Assembly: GCF_019710575.1 (NCBI RefSeq)
Contig: NZ_JAHWFK010000001.1
Span: forward strand, 806,001 to 870,000
Direction: 5' to 3'
Length of the DNA: 64,000 bases
From: Paractinoplanes polyasparticus
Lineage (GTDB): Bacteria > Actinomycetota > Actinomycetes > Mycobacteriales > Micromonosporaceae
Below the pieces are notes generated by a model. The model was not told where the DNA came from. It saw only the letters and a list, made by a program, of their open reading frames with translations, and made no database searches. Each line of letters opens with the position of its first letter. Position 1 is the stretch's first letter. Position numbers and translations under genes: made by a program. This document shows, piece by piece, positions 16,392 to 25,064 of the stretch.

Positions 16392-18059
16392 ATGACGAGC
16401 GCCGAGACGAGCACACTCAGCGAGGCCACCACCCCGAGCCGGGGAATCCGGAACCCGGTGCTGGCCGGATTCCACCCGGACCCGTCGATCCTGCGGGTCG
16501 GCAACGACTACTACATCGCGACCTCGACCTTCGAGTGGTATCCCGGCGTACGCGTGCACCACTCGACCAACCTGGTCGACTGGACTCCGCTCGGCGGCGC
16601 CCTCGACGACAAGCGCCTGCTCGACCTGACCGGCACCGGCGACTCGAACGGCGTGTGGGCGCCCAATCTCTCGTACGCCCATGGCGAGTTCCACCTGCTC
16701 TACTCCGACGTGGCGACGTTCGCCGGCGGCTACTGGGACCCGCAGAACTTCCTGGTCACCGGGCCGGGGCCGACCGGGCCGTGGTCCGACCCGGTCGTGC
16801 TGCACGGGCGTGGTTTCGACGCGTCGCTCTTCCACGACGACGACGGCACCACCTGGATGCTGTCGATGGTCGCCGACTGGCGCCCGGGCCGGAACCGTTT
16901 CGGCGGCATCTCGATCCAGCAGTACGACCGTGCGACGCGCAAACTTGTCGGCCCCGAGCACATGATCTTCACGGGCACCGCGGCGGGCGTGACCGAGGCG
17001 CCCAACCTGTACCGCAAGGACGGCTGGTACTACCTGGTCACCGCCGAGGGCGGCACGAGCTGGGAGCACCAGGTGACGGTCGCCCGGTCGAGCCACGTGC
17101 TCGGCCCGTACCTCGCCGACCCGGTCGGCCCCCTGCTCACCTCGGCCGGGGACCCGTCGCTGACGCTCCAGAAGGCCGGCCACGGCAGCCTGGTCGAGAC
17201 GCCGGACGGCCAGTGGTACCTCGCGCATCTGGTGGGCCGGCCGTACACGCCGCGGGGTCGCTGCGTCCTCGGCCGCGAGTCGGCAATCCAGGAGGTCACC
17301 TGGACCGACGAGGGCTGGCCGCGCATCACCGACGGCACGCCGGCCGACATCGTGCCCGCGCCGATCGGCGTGAAGGTGCCCGCCGAGGCGCCCGTCTCGT
17401 CGGAACACCTCGAGGACGACGACTTCGACGCCCCCCAGCTCGGCGTGAACTGGTCGACGCTGCGCCGCCCGGCCACTCCCGACTGGGTCTCGCTCTCGGA
17501 ACGCCCGTCCCACCTGCGCATCCATGGCGGCCGATCGCCCATGGGACGCCACCAGCCCAGCCTGGTGGCCCGCCGCGTCGTCGCCACCGACGGCGAGTTC
17601 GAGGCCACCATGGAGTTCACGCCGCGCAACTATCGCCAGCTGGCCGGGATCACCGCCTACTACAACACCCGCAACTGGTACTTCCTGCACATCACCGCCG
17701 ACGACGACGGCACCCCGATCCTCGACCTGCTCACCTGCGACAGCGGCCAGGTCACCGTCGTCCCCGGCGTCCGCACCCCCGCCCCGCTCACCCCCGTCCG
17801 CCTGCGCTTGCGCTTCGCCGGTCCGTCTCTCTCTTTCTCGTACGCGTTCAACAGCGCAACGGAGACAGCCGAGTGGCACAACGCGGGCCCTTCCCTGGAC
17901 GCCACCACCCTCTCCGACGAGTACGCCGCCCAGGTCATCAACGGCGAGCCCGCCGCCTGGGGCTTCACCGGCGCCTTCGCCGGCCTGTGGGTGCAGGACC
18001 TGGGCCGCGAGGGCGCCTACGCCGACTTCGACCGAGCCTCCTACCGAGCCACCACCTGA
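16392..18059 (+). CDS. Glycoside hydrolase family 43 (beta-xylosidase/arabinofuranosidase type)
   Basis: 555 residues. The five-bladed GH43 catalytic domain (about 18-330) shows all three acidic residues: Asp30 in GFHPDPSI (base), Asp143 in GFDASLFHDDDG (pKa modulator) and Glu202 in GVTEAPNLY (acid). The C-terminal part (about 345-550) is the concanavalin-like GH43 C2 domain, with FDAPQLGVNWSTLR, VARRVVATDGEFEATMEF and AGITAYYNTRNWYFL. This two-domain layout is that of exo-acting xylosidases. No signal peptide is seen, so it probably acts on imported oligosaccharides in the cytoplasm. No sugar transporter is adjacent. A palindrome just upstream may control it. Confidence 0.9.
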   Translation: MTSAETSTLSEATTPSRGIRNPVLAGFHPDPSILRVGNDYYIATSTFEWYPGVRVHHSTNLVDWTPLGGALDDKRLLDLTGTGDSNGVWAPNLSYAHGEFHLLYSDVATFAGGYWDPQNFLVTGPGPTGPWSDPVVLHGRGFDASLFHDDDGTTWMLSMVADWRPGRNRFGGISIQQYDRATRKLVGPEHMIFTGTAAGVTEAPNLYRKDGWYYLVTAEGGTSWEHQVTVARSSHVLGPYLADPVGPLLTSAGDPSLTLQKAGHGSLVETPDGQWYLAHLVGRPYTPRGRCVLGRESAIQEVTWTDEGWPRITDGTPADIVPAPIGVKVPAEAPVSSEHLEDDDFDAPQLGVNWSTLRRPATPDWVSLSERPSHLRIHGGRSPMGRHQPSLVARRVVATDGEFEATMEFTPRNYRQLAGITAYYNTRNWYFLHITADDDGTPILDLLTCDSGQVTVVPGVRTPAPLTPVRLRLRFAGPSLSFSYAFNSATETAEWHNAGPSLDATTLSDEYAAQVINGEPAAWGFTGAFAGLWVQDLGREGAYADFDRASYRATT

Positions 18060-18231
18060 AGCCCGGCAGCCACCCACCCAACCGGCCGGCGCCACGGCCA
18101 AACCCGTCCGCTCAGAGCCAACAACCACCGGCCGCCCGCACGTCAGGAAACTCGCCCCTTCGCGAGCACACGACCAGCCGCGAACGCCGAAGGCAGTGCA
18201 CGACCCGGCCGCACGCAGATCGCCGGACCCG

Positions 18232-18403
18232 GAAAACAGCAGCCCAGCCATCGCACAGGCAGCCAGCGCGTGAAAGGCACTCCTGCCATCGCATAGGCAG
18301 CGGCCCGCGAAGGCACTCCCGCCATCACGTAGACAGCCAGCCCGCGAAGGCACTCCGCCATCACGTAGACAGCCCAGCCCGCGAAGGCACTCCCGCCATG
18401 ACG
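18232..18403. repeat. 37-bp tandem repeat array, about 4.5 copies
   Basis: Copies begin at 18272, 18309, 18346 and 18383 (partial), with a degenerate 40-bp copy from 18232. Each unit starts GAAGGCACTCC, has GCCATCACGTAGACAGCC in the middle and ends in GCCCGC. Copies at 18309 and 18346 are nearly identical and differ by one shifted C. The units follow one another without spacers, so this is not a CRISPR. It lies in the gene-free gap 18060-18532 between the GH43 and GNAT genes, which face each other. Confidence 0.85.
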
Positions 18404-18532
18404 GCGGACTGCGGAAACCCGCGCTTCAATGATCGCCACGATTCCTGCGGTCGAGCAGGACCAGCGCCCGTGAGCCAGATGCCGGGTCGCTCGAACACCG
18501 CCTCGTGTCGCCGTCGGGTCACGACGCCAGCA

Positions 18533-19366
18533 TCACGACATAGGCTCGTGGCGGAAGCCGACTGACGTGTAGAGCCGCCGGGCGTCGTCGTCGGAGGTGC
18601 TGAGGATGATCAGGTCTGCGCCCAGGGTGGCCGCGGCTTCGATGAGCGTGACGGTGACCAGGCGCCCGAAGCCACGGCGGCGGGCTGTAGGCAGCGTGGT
18701 GATGCCGACCAGTTCGGCGACGCCCGACCACACCGGCAGGGCCATGCCCGCGGCGACCGGCTCACCGGCCGCCCGTACCGTGACCGCTCGCGCGCCGACC
18801 ATCTCCCGACGGAACGCGGCGGCCTGCTCGTAGGTGACCGGCGCCGCCGAAGGATCGAAGCCGCGCTCGTTGACGTCGAGGTTCTCGCGAATCAAGGCGA
18901 CCGGCGCCGTCTCGTCGATCAGGACCACCTCAACCTCCGGCGGGCGAGGCACGCCGCCGGCCGGCGGCGCCACCGACCCCGACGCGGGCCGTTGAGCGAC
19001 CGGGACGCCCAGCGGCGGGACGGCCGCGCCCAGCGGAACGTGAGCGCCCGGCGGAACGGCAGCACCCGGCGAAAGGGCCGTGCCGGGCGAAACCGCAACG
19101 CCCGACGAAACCGCAACGCTTGGCGGAACCGCAACGCTGGGCGGGACCCCAGCGCCGGTAACGGCAGCGCCCGGCGAAACCGCACCGCGCTGCGGCACCG
19201 CACTGCCCGGCGGCACCGCAGCGCCCGGAACGGCGGCGCCCGGCGCAACCGCACCGCCCGGCGGGACCTCTGTACCCGGCGGGACAGTCAGGACGAACAG
19301 TTCGCCGTCCACGACCCCGCCGCGCCGGCGAAGGTACTCAAGGGCCCGTAGTCGCAGGTCTTCCAC
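18533..19366 (-). CDS. GNAT N-acetyltransferase with an N-terminal VPPG minisatellite
   Basis: 277 residues from a GTG with GAGGA seven bases upstream. A short start (VEDLRLRALEYLRRRGGVVDGELFVLTVPPG) is followed by about 100 residues of degenerate repeats of the type AVPPG, AVSPG, AVPGA. The GNAT fold (about 140-277) follows: RENLDVNERGFDPSAAPVTYEQAAAFR, the acetyl-CoA loop TTLPTARRRGFGRLVTV (residues R-R-G-F-G), and the end DDDARRLYTSVGFRHEP. The enzyme core looks intact; the repeat was inserted between two parts that are normally close. The substrate is unknown. Confidence 0.8.
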   Translation of the reverse strand: MEDLRLRALEYLRRRGGVVDGELFVLTVPPGTEVPPGGAVAPGAAVPGAAVPPGSAVPQRGAVSPGAAVTGAGVPPSVAVPPSVAVSSGVAVSPGTALSPGAAVPPGAHVPLGAAVPPLGVPVAQRPASGSVAPPAGGVPRPPEVEVVLIDETAPVALIRENLDVNERGFDPSAAPVTYEQAAAFRREMVGARAVTVRAAGEPVAAGMALPVWSGVAELVGITTLPTARRRGFGRLVTVTLIEAAATLGADLIILSTSDDDARRLYTSVGFRHEPMS

Positions 19367-19439
19367 ACCGCCATCCTCAGCCGCGCGTCAAGCGGAAAAC
19401 GCGTAACAGCAACGGGTGGCGGCGACATGGCCCGGCCCG

Positions 19440-20078
19440 TCAGGAGCGCCACTGGGTGAGGAAGCCTTCGGCGACGCGCTCGGCGCGCTGGTGGACGTCG
19501 TCCTTCGTCAGGTTGTCGCGGGCCCACCGCATGCCCAGCTGGGCCAGGGTGTCGGCGCCCTCGTTGAGGATGTCGCCGGAGTGGCCGCGGACGGTCTCGA
19601 CGGTGAGGTGGGCCGGGTTCGCGGTCACCAGCCGGCGCAGTTTGTCGAGCGTGGCGACGCCGCTGTTGCTGCCGATGTAGCCCGCCGGCATCCGCTCGCT
19701 GCCGGCCTTCCACCGTTCGAGGATGGCGGCCGCGTTCCGGCTGTCGGTGACGATGGTGACGGGGCGGGTGGTCAGGTCGGCGCGGATGGCGTGCCAGACC
19801 GCGCGCAGTTCGGTGACGGTGGTGACCTCGTTGCCGGCGTTCGCGGCGAACTGGGGGTAACGGCCGCATCCGTAGCTGCCGCCGGTGGACAGGTAACCCC
19901 AGCCGGTGAGCCAGCCCCGGCGCCGCGCGATCTGTCTCAGGGAGACCGAGCCGTCGGTGTAAACGGTGAGCGGTAGCCCGGCCGGCGGCTTGCCCAGGTG
20001 GCCGGTGACCGCGGCGGCACGGTGGTGGCGTGGCAGCCCTCGAGCATCGGAGCCCGCCCGAGCCAGGCCGTGGTTCAC
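19440..20078 (-). CDS. Ribonuclease HI
   Basis: 212 residues from a GTG preceded by GAGGGGGAAGC. RNase HI cuts RNA in RNA-DNA hybrids using two metal ions. The acidic set is complete: Asp42 (VYTDGSV), Glu90 (TVTELRAV), Asp112 (IVTDSRNA) and Asp176 (GADTLAQ), with His166 in VRGHSGD. It is longer than Escherichia coli RnhA (155) because of about 35 extra N-terminal residues. Longer frames upstream add only Arg-rich sequence and are not chosen. It stands alone between the GNAT gene and the sigma-factor pair. Confidence 0.85.
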   Translation of the reverse strand: MNHGLARAGSDARGLPRHHRAAAVTGHLGKPPAGLPLTVYTDGSVSLRQIARRRGWLTGWGYLSTGGSYGCGRYPQFAANAGNEVTTVTELRAVWHAIRADLTTRPVTIVTDSRNAAAILERWKAGSERMPAGYIGSNSGVATLDKLRRLVTANPAHLTVETVRGHSGDILNEGADTLAQLGMRWARDNLTKDDVHQRAERVAEGFLTQWRS

Positions 20079-20224
20079 GCTTCCCCCTCGCCGGGTTGAA
20101 GACTGGGCGCACCGGACGGCCCGCTTCCGAGGTTCCCGCCCCGCGGGCCGTCCTGGGCATCCCACCTTCGGGTCGAGGAATCCGCGGATCGGGGACGGGC
20201 CGGCGCGGAACGGAGAGTGACGCC

Positions 20225-21316
20225 TCAGGTGGGAATCGTGAACTGCCGCAATTCGTGCGGGCCGGTGCCGCCGACGGGCACGGCCACGCCGCGTACGATG
20301 CGCTCGTCGGTCCAGGCGAGGTCGACGGTCTGCGTCCCCTTGCCGCCGGCGGCAACCACCTCACGGTCGGCCAGGACGGCGCCGTTCTCGGTGCTGAGGA
20401 CTGCCACTCGGACCGCGCCCCCGGACTTCTGATAGCTGACCGCGACCCGGCCGGTCGACGGTGAGAGCCGCAGGCCGGTCACCCGCCTGCACCCCAGAGA
20501 CGTCAGCGGCAGGAAACGCAGACCCTGCGGCGGCGCGATGGACATCAGAAGCGGGCGGCACGACCGGCTGGAGGCGGCGATCAGCAGCCGGTCGCCGGTC
20601 ACGTCGGCGGCGTCGAGGGCACCGGCCGGGTTGTCGTCGGGCAGGTCGAGCATGGCGGACGAGATGACCAGCCGCTCGAGCCCGCCGGACAGGTCGTGCG
20701 CGTACAGACCGTACGGGCGCCAGAGGTACGCCGTGGTGGCGTCGGCCGCGGCCAGCGAGACCGGCTGACCCTCCTGCCGGACGTTGCGCTGCTGCGTCCC
20801 GCGCCCGGGGGCCTGGATGGTCAGCAGCATCTCGAGGCCGGAGTCACCGCCCACCGCTGTGCCGCGCGGGCCGAGGGAGACCAGACGCCCGTCGGGCAGG
20901 CCGATCGACCTGTCGTAGTCGCCGCCGCCCTCGACGGCGTGGGTGAGCAGGTGGTCGTCGACGGAGAGCTCGCCGATCCGGAGATCGCCGGTCAGCCGGG
21001 CCGGCGACGGATCGCCCTGGGCCGCGACGTATTGCCCGTCGGCGCCGGACAGCAGCAGGCGCTGAGGTGAGGTCGTGACCGCGACCGCGGGGTTGAACGG
21101 CGGTGTCGCGTCGGCGTTCTGCCGCACGGCGAGCCCACCGCCGACCAGGCCCGCCAGCACGGTGAGGGCCCCGGCCACGGCGGTGGTGCGGCGGCGGATG
21201 CGGTGGCGGCGGGCCCGGCGGTAGACGGCGGGCAACTCGCCCGCGTAGCCCTTGGGCGCCTCGGCCGCGGCGCGGACGGCCAGCTCGATGTCGCGGGGGA
21301 TCTGGTCCATGCTCAC
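20225..21316 (-). CDS. Membrane-anchored propeller-like protein paired with an ECF sigma factor
   Basis: 363 residues. The cytoplasmic N-terminus (DQIPRDIELAVRAAAEAPKG) is followed by a basic patch RRARRHRIRRR, one membrane helix (TTAVAGALTVLAGLVGGGLAV) and an extracytoplasmic domain of about 290 residues with repeated strands (LLLSGADGQYVAAQGD, GRLVSLGPRGTAVGG, RLLIAASSRSCRPLLM). Its start overlaps the sigma-factor stop by four bases (GTGA); an ATG two codons later is an alternative. Genes in this place usually encode an anti-sigma factor or its membrane partner, but no zinc anti-sigma motif (HxxxCxxC) is present. Confidence 0.7.
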   Translation of the reverse strand: MSMDQIPRDIELAVRAAAEAPKGYAGELPAVYRRARRHRIRRRTTAVAGALTVLAGLVGGGLAVRQNADATPPFNPAVAVTTSPQRLLLSGADGQYVAAQGDPSPARLTGDLRIGELSVDDHLLTHAVEGGGDYDRSIGLPDGRLVSLGPRGTAVGGDSGLEMLLTIQAPGRGTQQRNVRQEGQPVSLAAADATTAYLWRPYGLYAHDLSGGLERLVISSAMLDLPDDNPAGALDAADVTGDRLLIAASSRSCRPLLMSIAPPQGLRFLPLTSLGCRRVTGLRLSPSTGRVAVSYQKSGGAVRVAVLSTENGAVLADREVVAAGGKGTQTVDLAWTDERIVRGVAVPVGGTGPHELRQFTIPT

Positions 21317-21831
21317 TCCTCGGAGCTCAGCTGGGTGCGGAGGGTGGCCAGGCCGCGGGAGAGGCGGCTCTTGACCGTTCCCTCGCTGAGGCCGAGGGCC
21401 TCAGCCGTCTCGGCGGTGGACAGGTCGAGCAGGATGCGGCAGGTGACGACGGCCCGCTGCGGGAGCGGCAACTCGGCCAGCACGAGCAGCGCGCCGACCG
21501 GAGTGCTGTCGAGCGCCGGATGGTCGGCCTCGCCCGGCGGCGGGCTCTCGCGGCGAAGCTTGCGCCACCGGGACGTCGCCCAATTCAGGCCGACACGGAA
21601 GACCCAGCCGGCCGGATTGTCGAGCGCGCCCACCACCGGCCATTTCGCGTAGGCCCGGGCCATCGCCTCGTCGACCGCCTCATGGGCGAGATCGTCCCGC
21701 CGGAGCGTCACCGCCAGCGCGCGATACACCCGGTCGACGTGCGCGCGGTAGAAGCCCTCGAAGCCATCGGCCGCCGGCGGGGCGGGAGCGGGAGCCGGGG
21801 CGGAACGGGGAGCTGTCGTCGGAACCACCAT
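21313..21831 (-). CDS. ECF RNA polymerase sigma factor (SigE-like group)
   Basis: About 172 residues if started at the ATG at 21831; in-frame starts at 21891 and 21921 would add up to 30 residues, and no start has a good ribosome site. Region 2 is FEGFYRAHVDRVYRALAVTLRRDDLAHEAVDEAMARAYAKW and includes NPAGWVFRVGLNWA. Region 4 is LPLPQRAVVTCRILLDLSTAETAEALGLSEGTVKSRLSRGLATLR. It is translationally coupled to the membrane protein at 20225, so the pair is probably an extracytoplasmic signalling module. Confidence 0.85.
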   Translation of the reverse strand: MVVPTTAPRSAPAPAPAPPAADGFEGFYRAHVDRVYRALAVTLRRDDLAHEAVDEAMARAYAKWPVVGALDNPAGWVFRVGLNWATSRWRKLRRESPPPGEADHPALDSTPVGALLVLAELPLPQRAVVTCRILLDLSTAETAEALGLSEGTVKSRLSRGLATLRTQLSSEE

Positions 21832-21988
21832 GTCCGATACACGCGGGCGCACCCCGTGAGGTTCCCAGGCGTACGCAAAAAGCTCGGACATCGATGGACT
21901 GCGATGTAATTGCACGGGCATTTGGTGTTGTCACCGCGAGCGCTCAGCCCCCGACCCCCGGGCCGGGCGCGACGCGGTGAACGCGTGA

Positions 21989-22590
21989 GTGGGCGGGCGC
22001 TGGACCACCAACACCGCCGACGACGCCGCGAACGTGATTGCGCTCTGCAAGCAGAACAAGCTGATCTGCGTGCTCGAGAACCCGGAACACCGTGCTCTCC
22101 ATCCACATGTATGCGGTCTTCAACCAGGCCGCCGCTGTCACCAGCTACCTGGACACGTTCGAGCGCAACGGCTGGCCGCTGGTGATCGGCGAGTTCGCTG
22201 GCAGTTCGCCCGACTGTGTACGGCAGCGAGCCCCCGACGAGCCCGCCGCCGACCCCGACCACACCGCCGCCGACCACACCGCCGCCGACCGGCGCCTGTA
22301 CCGCCGCCTACGCGGTGACCGGCCAGTGGAGCGGCGGCTTCCAGGCCGAGGTCGAGGTCACCGCGGGCAGTAGCGCCGTCAAGGGCTGGACGGTGACCTG
22401 GGCCTACGCGAACGGCCAGTCGGTGACGCAGGCGTGGAACGCCACCGTGACGAGCAGCGGCTCGGCCGTGACGGCGAGGAACGCCAGCTACAACGGCGCC
22501 TTGGCCGCCGGCTCCGGCACCCAGTTCGGCTTCCTCGGCTCGTGGACCGGCGCCAACGGCACTCCCACAGTGAGCTGCTCCGCAGCGTAG
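21989..22590 (+). pseudogene. Remnant of a secreted GH5 glycanase with CBM2
   Basis: Three pieces in three different frames make up one ancestral gene. Piece 1 (from about 21995) reads RWTTNTADDAANVIALCKQNKLICVLE, a GH5 mannanase/cellulase strand. Piece 2 (from about 22086) reads NTVLSIHMYAVFNQAAAVTSYLDTFE and WPLVIGEFAG, holding the nucleophile glutamate. Between them the segment with the acid/base NEP motif, over 100 residues, is missing. Piece 3 (from about 22216) is a Pro/Thr linker and a CBM2 cellulose-binding domain (GQWSGGFQAEVEVTAG, WTVTWAYANGQSVTQAWNA, FGFLGSWTGAN). The N-terminal signal region is also missing. Confidence 0.8.
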
Positions 22591-22654
22591 AACCGGCTTC
22601 TTCGATGAACGGGTCGGCGAACGGCATTGGCGGCGGCCTCGTAAAGTCGCGCCC

Positions 22655-23272
22655 ATGCCGTTCGCTCCGAGCCAGATCATCGTGCGCCGATACGTCCGGG
22701 CCGGGCGCACCACCTTCGCCAAGCCGATGCGCGTGGTCAGCGACGACGAGGCCGGATTGCTGCTGTGGATGCCGGTCGGCACCGAGCACGCCCAGCTGAC
22801 CGACACCGACGGCAGCACGCTGCACGACCGCCCCCTGCACGAGATGCGGGATCCACGGCTCGTCCGCAAGAAGTGGCGGTTCTGGGACATCCTCGTGCTC
22901 ATGCCGGCCGGCGCCGCGTACTCGGTCTGGTGGTTCTTCTCCCCCGAGGGCGGCTTCGGCGGCTGGTACGTCAATCTGGAGACCCCGTTCACCCGGCGCC
23001 CCGAGGGTGTCGACACGACCGACCTCGTGCTCGACATCGTGGTGAGCCCCGATCTCAGCTGGGAGTGGAAGGACGAGGACGAGTTCGCCGCCGCCATCGG
23101 CGCCCCCGGCTACTTCGACGCCGCCACCGCCGGCGAGATCCGGGCGGAGGGCGAGCGCCTCATCGCGCTCGCGAAGGCCGGCGCCTTCCCGTTCGACGGC
23201 ACCCACACCGGCTTCCGCCCGGACCCGGCGTGGGCTCAGTTGATCGGGGAGATCATCCCGCCGTTGCAGTAA
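22655..23272 (+). CDS. DUF402 family protein
   Basis: 205 residues from an ATG. The DUF402 signature is present: GWYVNLETPFTRR followed by VDTTDLVLDIVVSPDLSWEWKDEDEF, with acidic residues that bind metal in characterised relatives (nucleoside diphosphate phosphatases such as SACTE-type and Ntdp proteins). The N-terminal IIVRRYVRAGRTTFAKPMRVV and a Trp-rich KKWRFWDILVLMP are also typical. Its 3' end overlaps the converging SDR gene by 37 bases. A phosphatase role is inferred only from the family. Confidence 0.8.
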   Translation: MPFAPSQIIVRRYVRAGRTTFAKPMRVVSDDEAGLLLWMPVGTEHAQLTDTDGSTLHDRPLHEMRDPRLVRKKWRFWDILVLMPAGAAYSVWWFFSPEGGFGGWYVNLETPFTRRPEGVDTTDLVLDIVVSPDLSWEWKDEDEFAAAIGAPGYFDAATAGEIRAEGERLIALAKAGAFPFDGTHTGFRPDPAWAQLIGEIIPPLQ

Positions 23273-23997
23273 ATGGTCTGGGCGGTGACCCAGCGCGTCT
23301 CCGGGGCGACCAGGAAGCGCATCACCGGCACGATGTCGGCCGGCTCGCCCAGGTCGCCGTTGATGGTCATGCTCTTGAGCCAGGCGATGGTCTCGTCGGT
23401 CTCCACGTCGTAGAAGAAGTTCGTCTTCTGCGGGCCGGGGGCGATGCAGTTGACGGTCACGCCGCGCGGGCCGACCTCCTTGGCGAACGCCTTGGTGAAG
23501 TGCTCGACCGGAGCCTTGCTGCCGGCGTAGGCCGAGTAGGTCGCCGCGGTGACGGCCACCTGCGTCGTCACCAGGTTGACGATGCGCCCGTCGTCGGCCA
23601 TCCGGCGGGCGGCCTCGGCCATCAGGAAGAACGGGATCTTCGCGTTGATGGCGAACGAAGCGTCGTACTCGTGCTCGGTGGTCTCGGCGAGCGGCTTGCG
23701 CACGATGATCCCGGCCGTGTTGACCAGGATGTCCCAGTGCCCGAAGCGCTCGACCGCAGCGTCGACGAGCGCGGGGATCTGCCCCGGCGCGGTGAGGTCG
23801 CCCTGGTGGGCGATGGCTTCGACGCCCCGGCTCTTCAGGTCGCCGACGACGGCCTCGGCCTCCCCCGCCCGCTCCGGGCTGTTGTAGTGGACGACGAGGT
23901 TCGCCCCGTCGTCGGCCAGCGCCTCGGCGAACAGCTTCCCGATGTTCGCGCTTCCGCCGGTGACGACGGCGGTCTTACCTGCGAGTTTTCCAGTCAT
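23236..23997 (-). CDS. Short-chain dehydrogenase/reductase
   Basis: 253 residues. The cofactor motif TGGSANIG (TGxxxxG, residues 14-20) follows VVTG. NTAG lies at strand 4, and YSAYAGSK provides the catalytic Tyr and Lys. The usual catalytic Ser in the NxSS strand is replaced by Thr (NLVTTQVAVTA), which is tolerated in some members. GxxKTNFF after IAPG completes the fold. It lies 49 bases downstream of an AraC regulator on the same strand and is probably its target. Confidence 0.88.
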   Translation of the reverse strand: MTGKLAGKTAVVTGGSANIGKLFAEALADDGANLVVHYNSPERAGEAEAVVGDLKSRGVEAIAHQGDLTAPGQIPALVDAAVERFGHWDILVNTAGIIVRKPLAETTEHEYDASFAINAKIPFFLMAEAARRMADDGRIVNLVTTQVAVTAATYSAYAGSKAPVEHFTKAFAKEVGPRGVTVNCIAPGPQKTNFFYDVETDETIAWLKSMTINGDLGEPADIVPVMRFLVAPETRWVTAQTIYCNGGMISPIN

Positions 23998-24046
23998 GCG
24001 CCCGGTGATGCCCGCCCGCCGGTCGCGGGCCGATCCCGATCTTGCG

Positions 24047-24892
24047 CTAGGGAAGCCCGAACTTGCGGTAAAGAGCGGGGCTGACGCCGTGCTCGCGCCG
24101 GAAGGCGGCGGCGAAGCGGCTCGGGCTCTGATAACCGCAGGCGGACGCGACCTGGCGGATGCTGAGGGTCGTCGTTCGCAGCAGGCCGGCGGCGCGGCGC
24201 ATGCGCAGCATCGTCAGGTAGCGGTGCGGGGTCAGGCCGGTCGCCGCGCGGAACGAGCGCACGAAGTGGAACTTGCTCATCGCGGCCACCGCGGCCAGCG
24301 CGTCCAGGTCGACGTCGTCATCCAGGTGGTCGTGCATGTGCTCGATGACGCGGCCGGTGTCGAGCGAGGCGAGCGTCGCGGGCCGGGTGACGGGGATCGA
24401 GCGGTGCACGAGATGCGCCACGAGGCCCTGCGCCACGGCGTCCGCGTAGAGTGAGGGCGCGCCCTCGTGCAGGGCGCGGGCCAGCGCGCCGGCGGCCGCG
24501 GCCACGTAGTCGTCGTTGACCGTGAGCGCGTCGGGCAGGTCGGCCGGTGTCCGCCCGTACGCGGACAGCGCCTCTCCCACCAGGCCCGCGCTCAGCCGCA
24601 GATGCAGCGATTCCATCGGTTGCGGCCCGGCGGCCCGCCAGCGCAGGCGCACGCCGCGGCCGGGCGCGGTGATGCCGACCGAACCGGGACGGTACGCGGC
24701 GCCCCGCCAGGAACCGCCGCCCCGGCTCTCGATGTGGTAGCTGCCACTGGTCACCAGCACGACGGTCAGGTCCGGCGTGGGCGCGCGGCGGAACTCGTCG
24801 GCGACGGGCGGGTCGCGCCAGGTGCTGGCGTGCACCTGACGCCACCCGAGGACGTCGCTCGACCGCAGCAGGCGCGACGGAAGCTCGCTCAT
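24047..24892 (-). CDS. AraC-family transcriptional regulator
   Basis: 281 residues. The N-terminal cupin-like half includes TVVLVTSGSYHIESRGGGSW and YRPGSVGITAPGRGVRL. The C-terminal double helix-turn-helix spans residues about 185-281: LAAVAAMSKFHFVRSFRAATGLTPHRYL and then TLSIRQVASACGYQSPSRFAAAFRREHGVSPALYR. The second half matches the AraC signature closely. It is upstream of, and co-directional with, the SDR gene, suggesting it controls both itself and that gene. Confidence 0.92.
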   Translation of the reverse strand: MSELPSRLLRSSDVLGWRQVHASTWRDPPVADEFRRAPTPDLTVVLVTSGSYHIESRGGGSWRGAAYRPGSVGITAPGRGVRLRWRAAGPQPMESLHLRLSAGLVGEALSAYGRTPADLPDALTVNDDYVAAAAGALARALHEGAPSLYADAVAQGLVAHLVHRSIPVTRPATLASLDTGRVIEHMHDHLDDDVDLDALAAVAAMSKFHFVRSFRAATGLTPHRYLTMLRMRRAAGLLRTTTLSIRQVASACGYQSPSRFAAAFRREHGVSPALYRKFGLP

Positions 24893-25064
24893 GCCGCCAA
24901 CGATGCCCCGTCAGCGGCCGACCCGGAAGGTGAAAGTCCGGCGCCTTACCGCGCGATCGCCGTCCCGTGCCGGCACCCCGGGCATCCGACCGAGGCCAGG
25001 CCGGTCCAGGTGGTGAGGTCGGACTCGGGAGCCCACGTGAAGCGGGTGTTGGAGCCCCTCGTGC

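Noticed and set aside
15789..18353. Very long minus-strand frame opposite the MetF and GH43 genes
   Set aside because: Its composition (Gly, Arg, Val, Ala, few aromatics) is that of an antisense frame. Both plus-strand genes have catalytic motifs and ribosome sites.
18232..18403. CRISPR array
   Set aside because: The 37-bp units are directly adjacent, with no spacers of separate sequence, and there are no cas genes.
21000..22000. Specialised-metabolite cluster based on regulators and glycosidases
   Set aside because: No PKS, NRPS, terpene or RiPP biosynthetic gene is present anywhere in the window.
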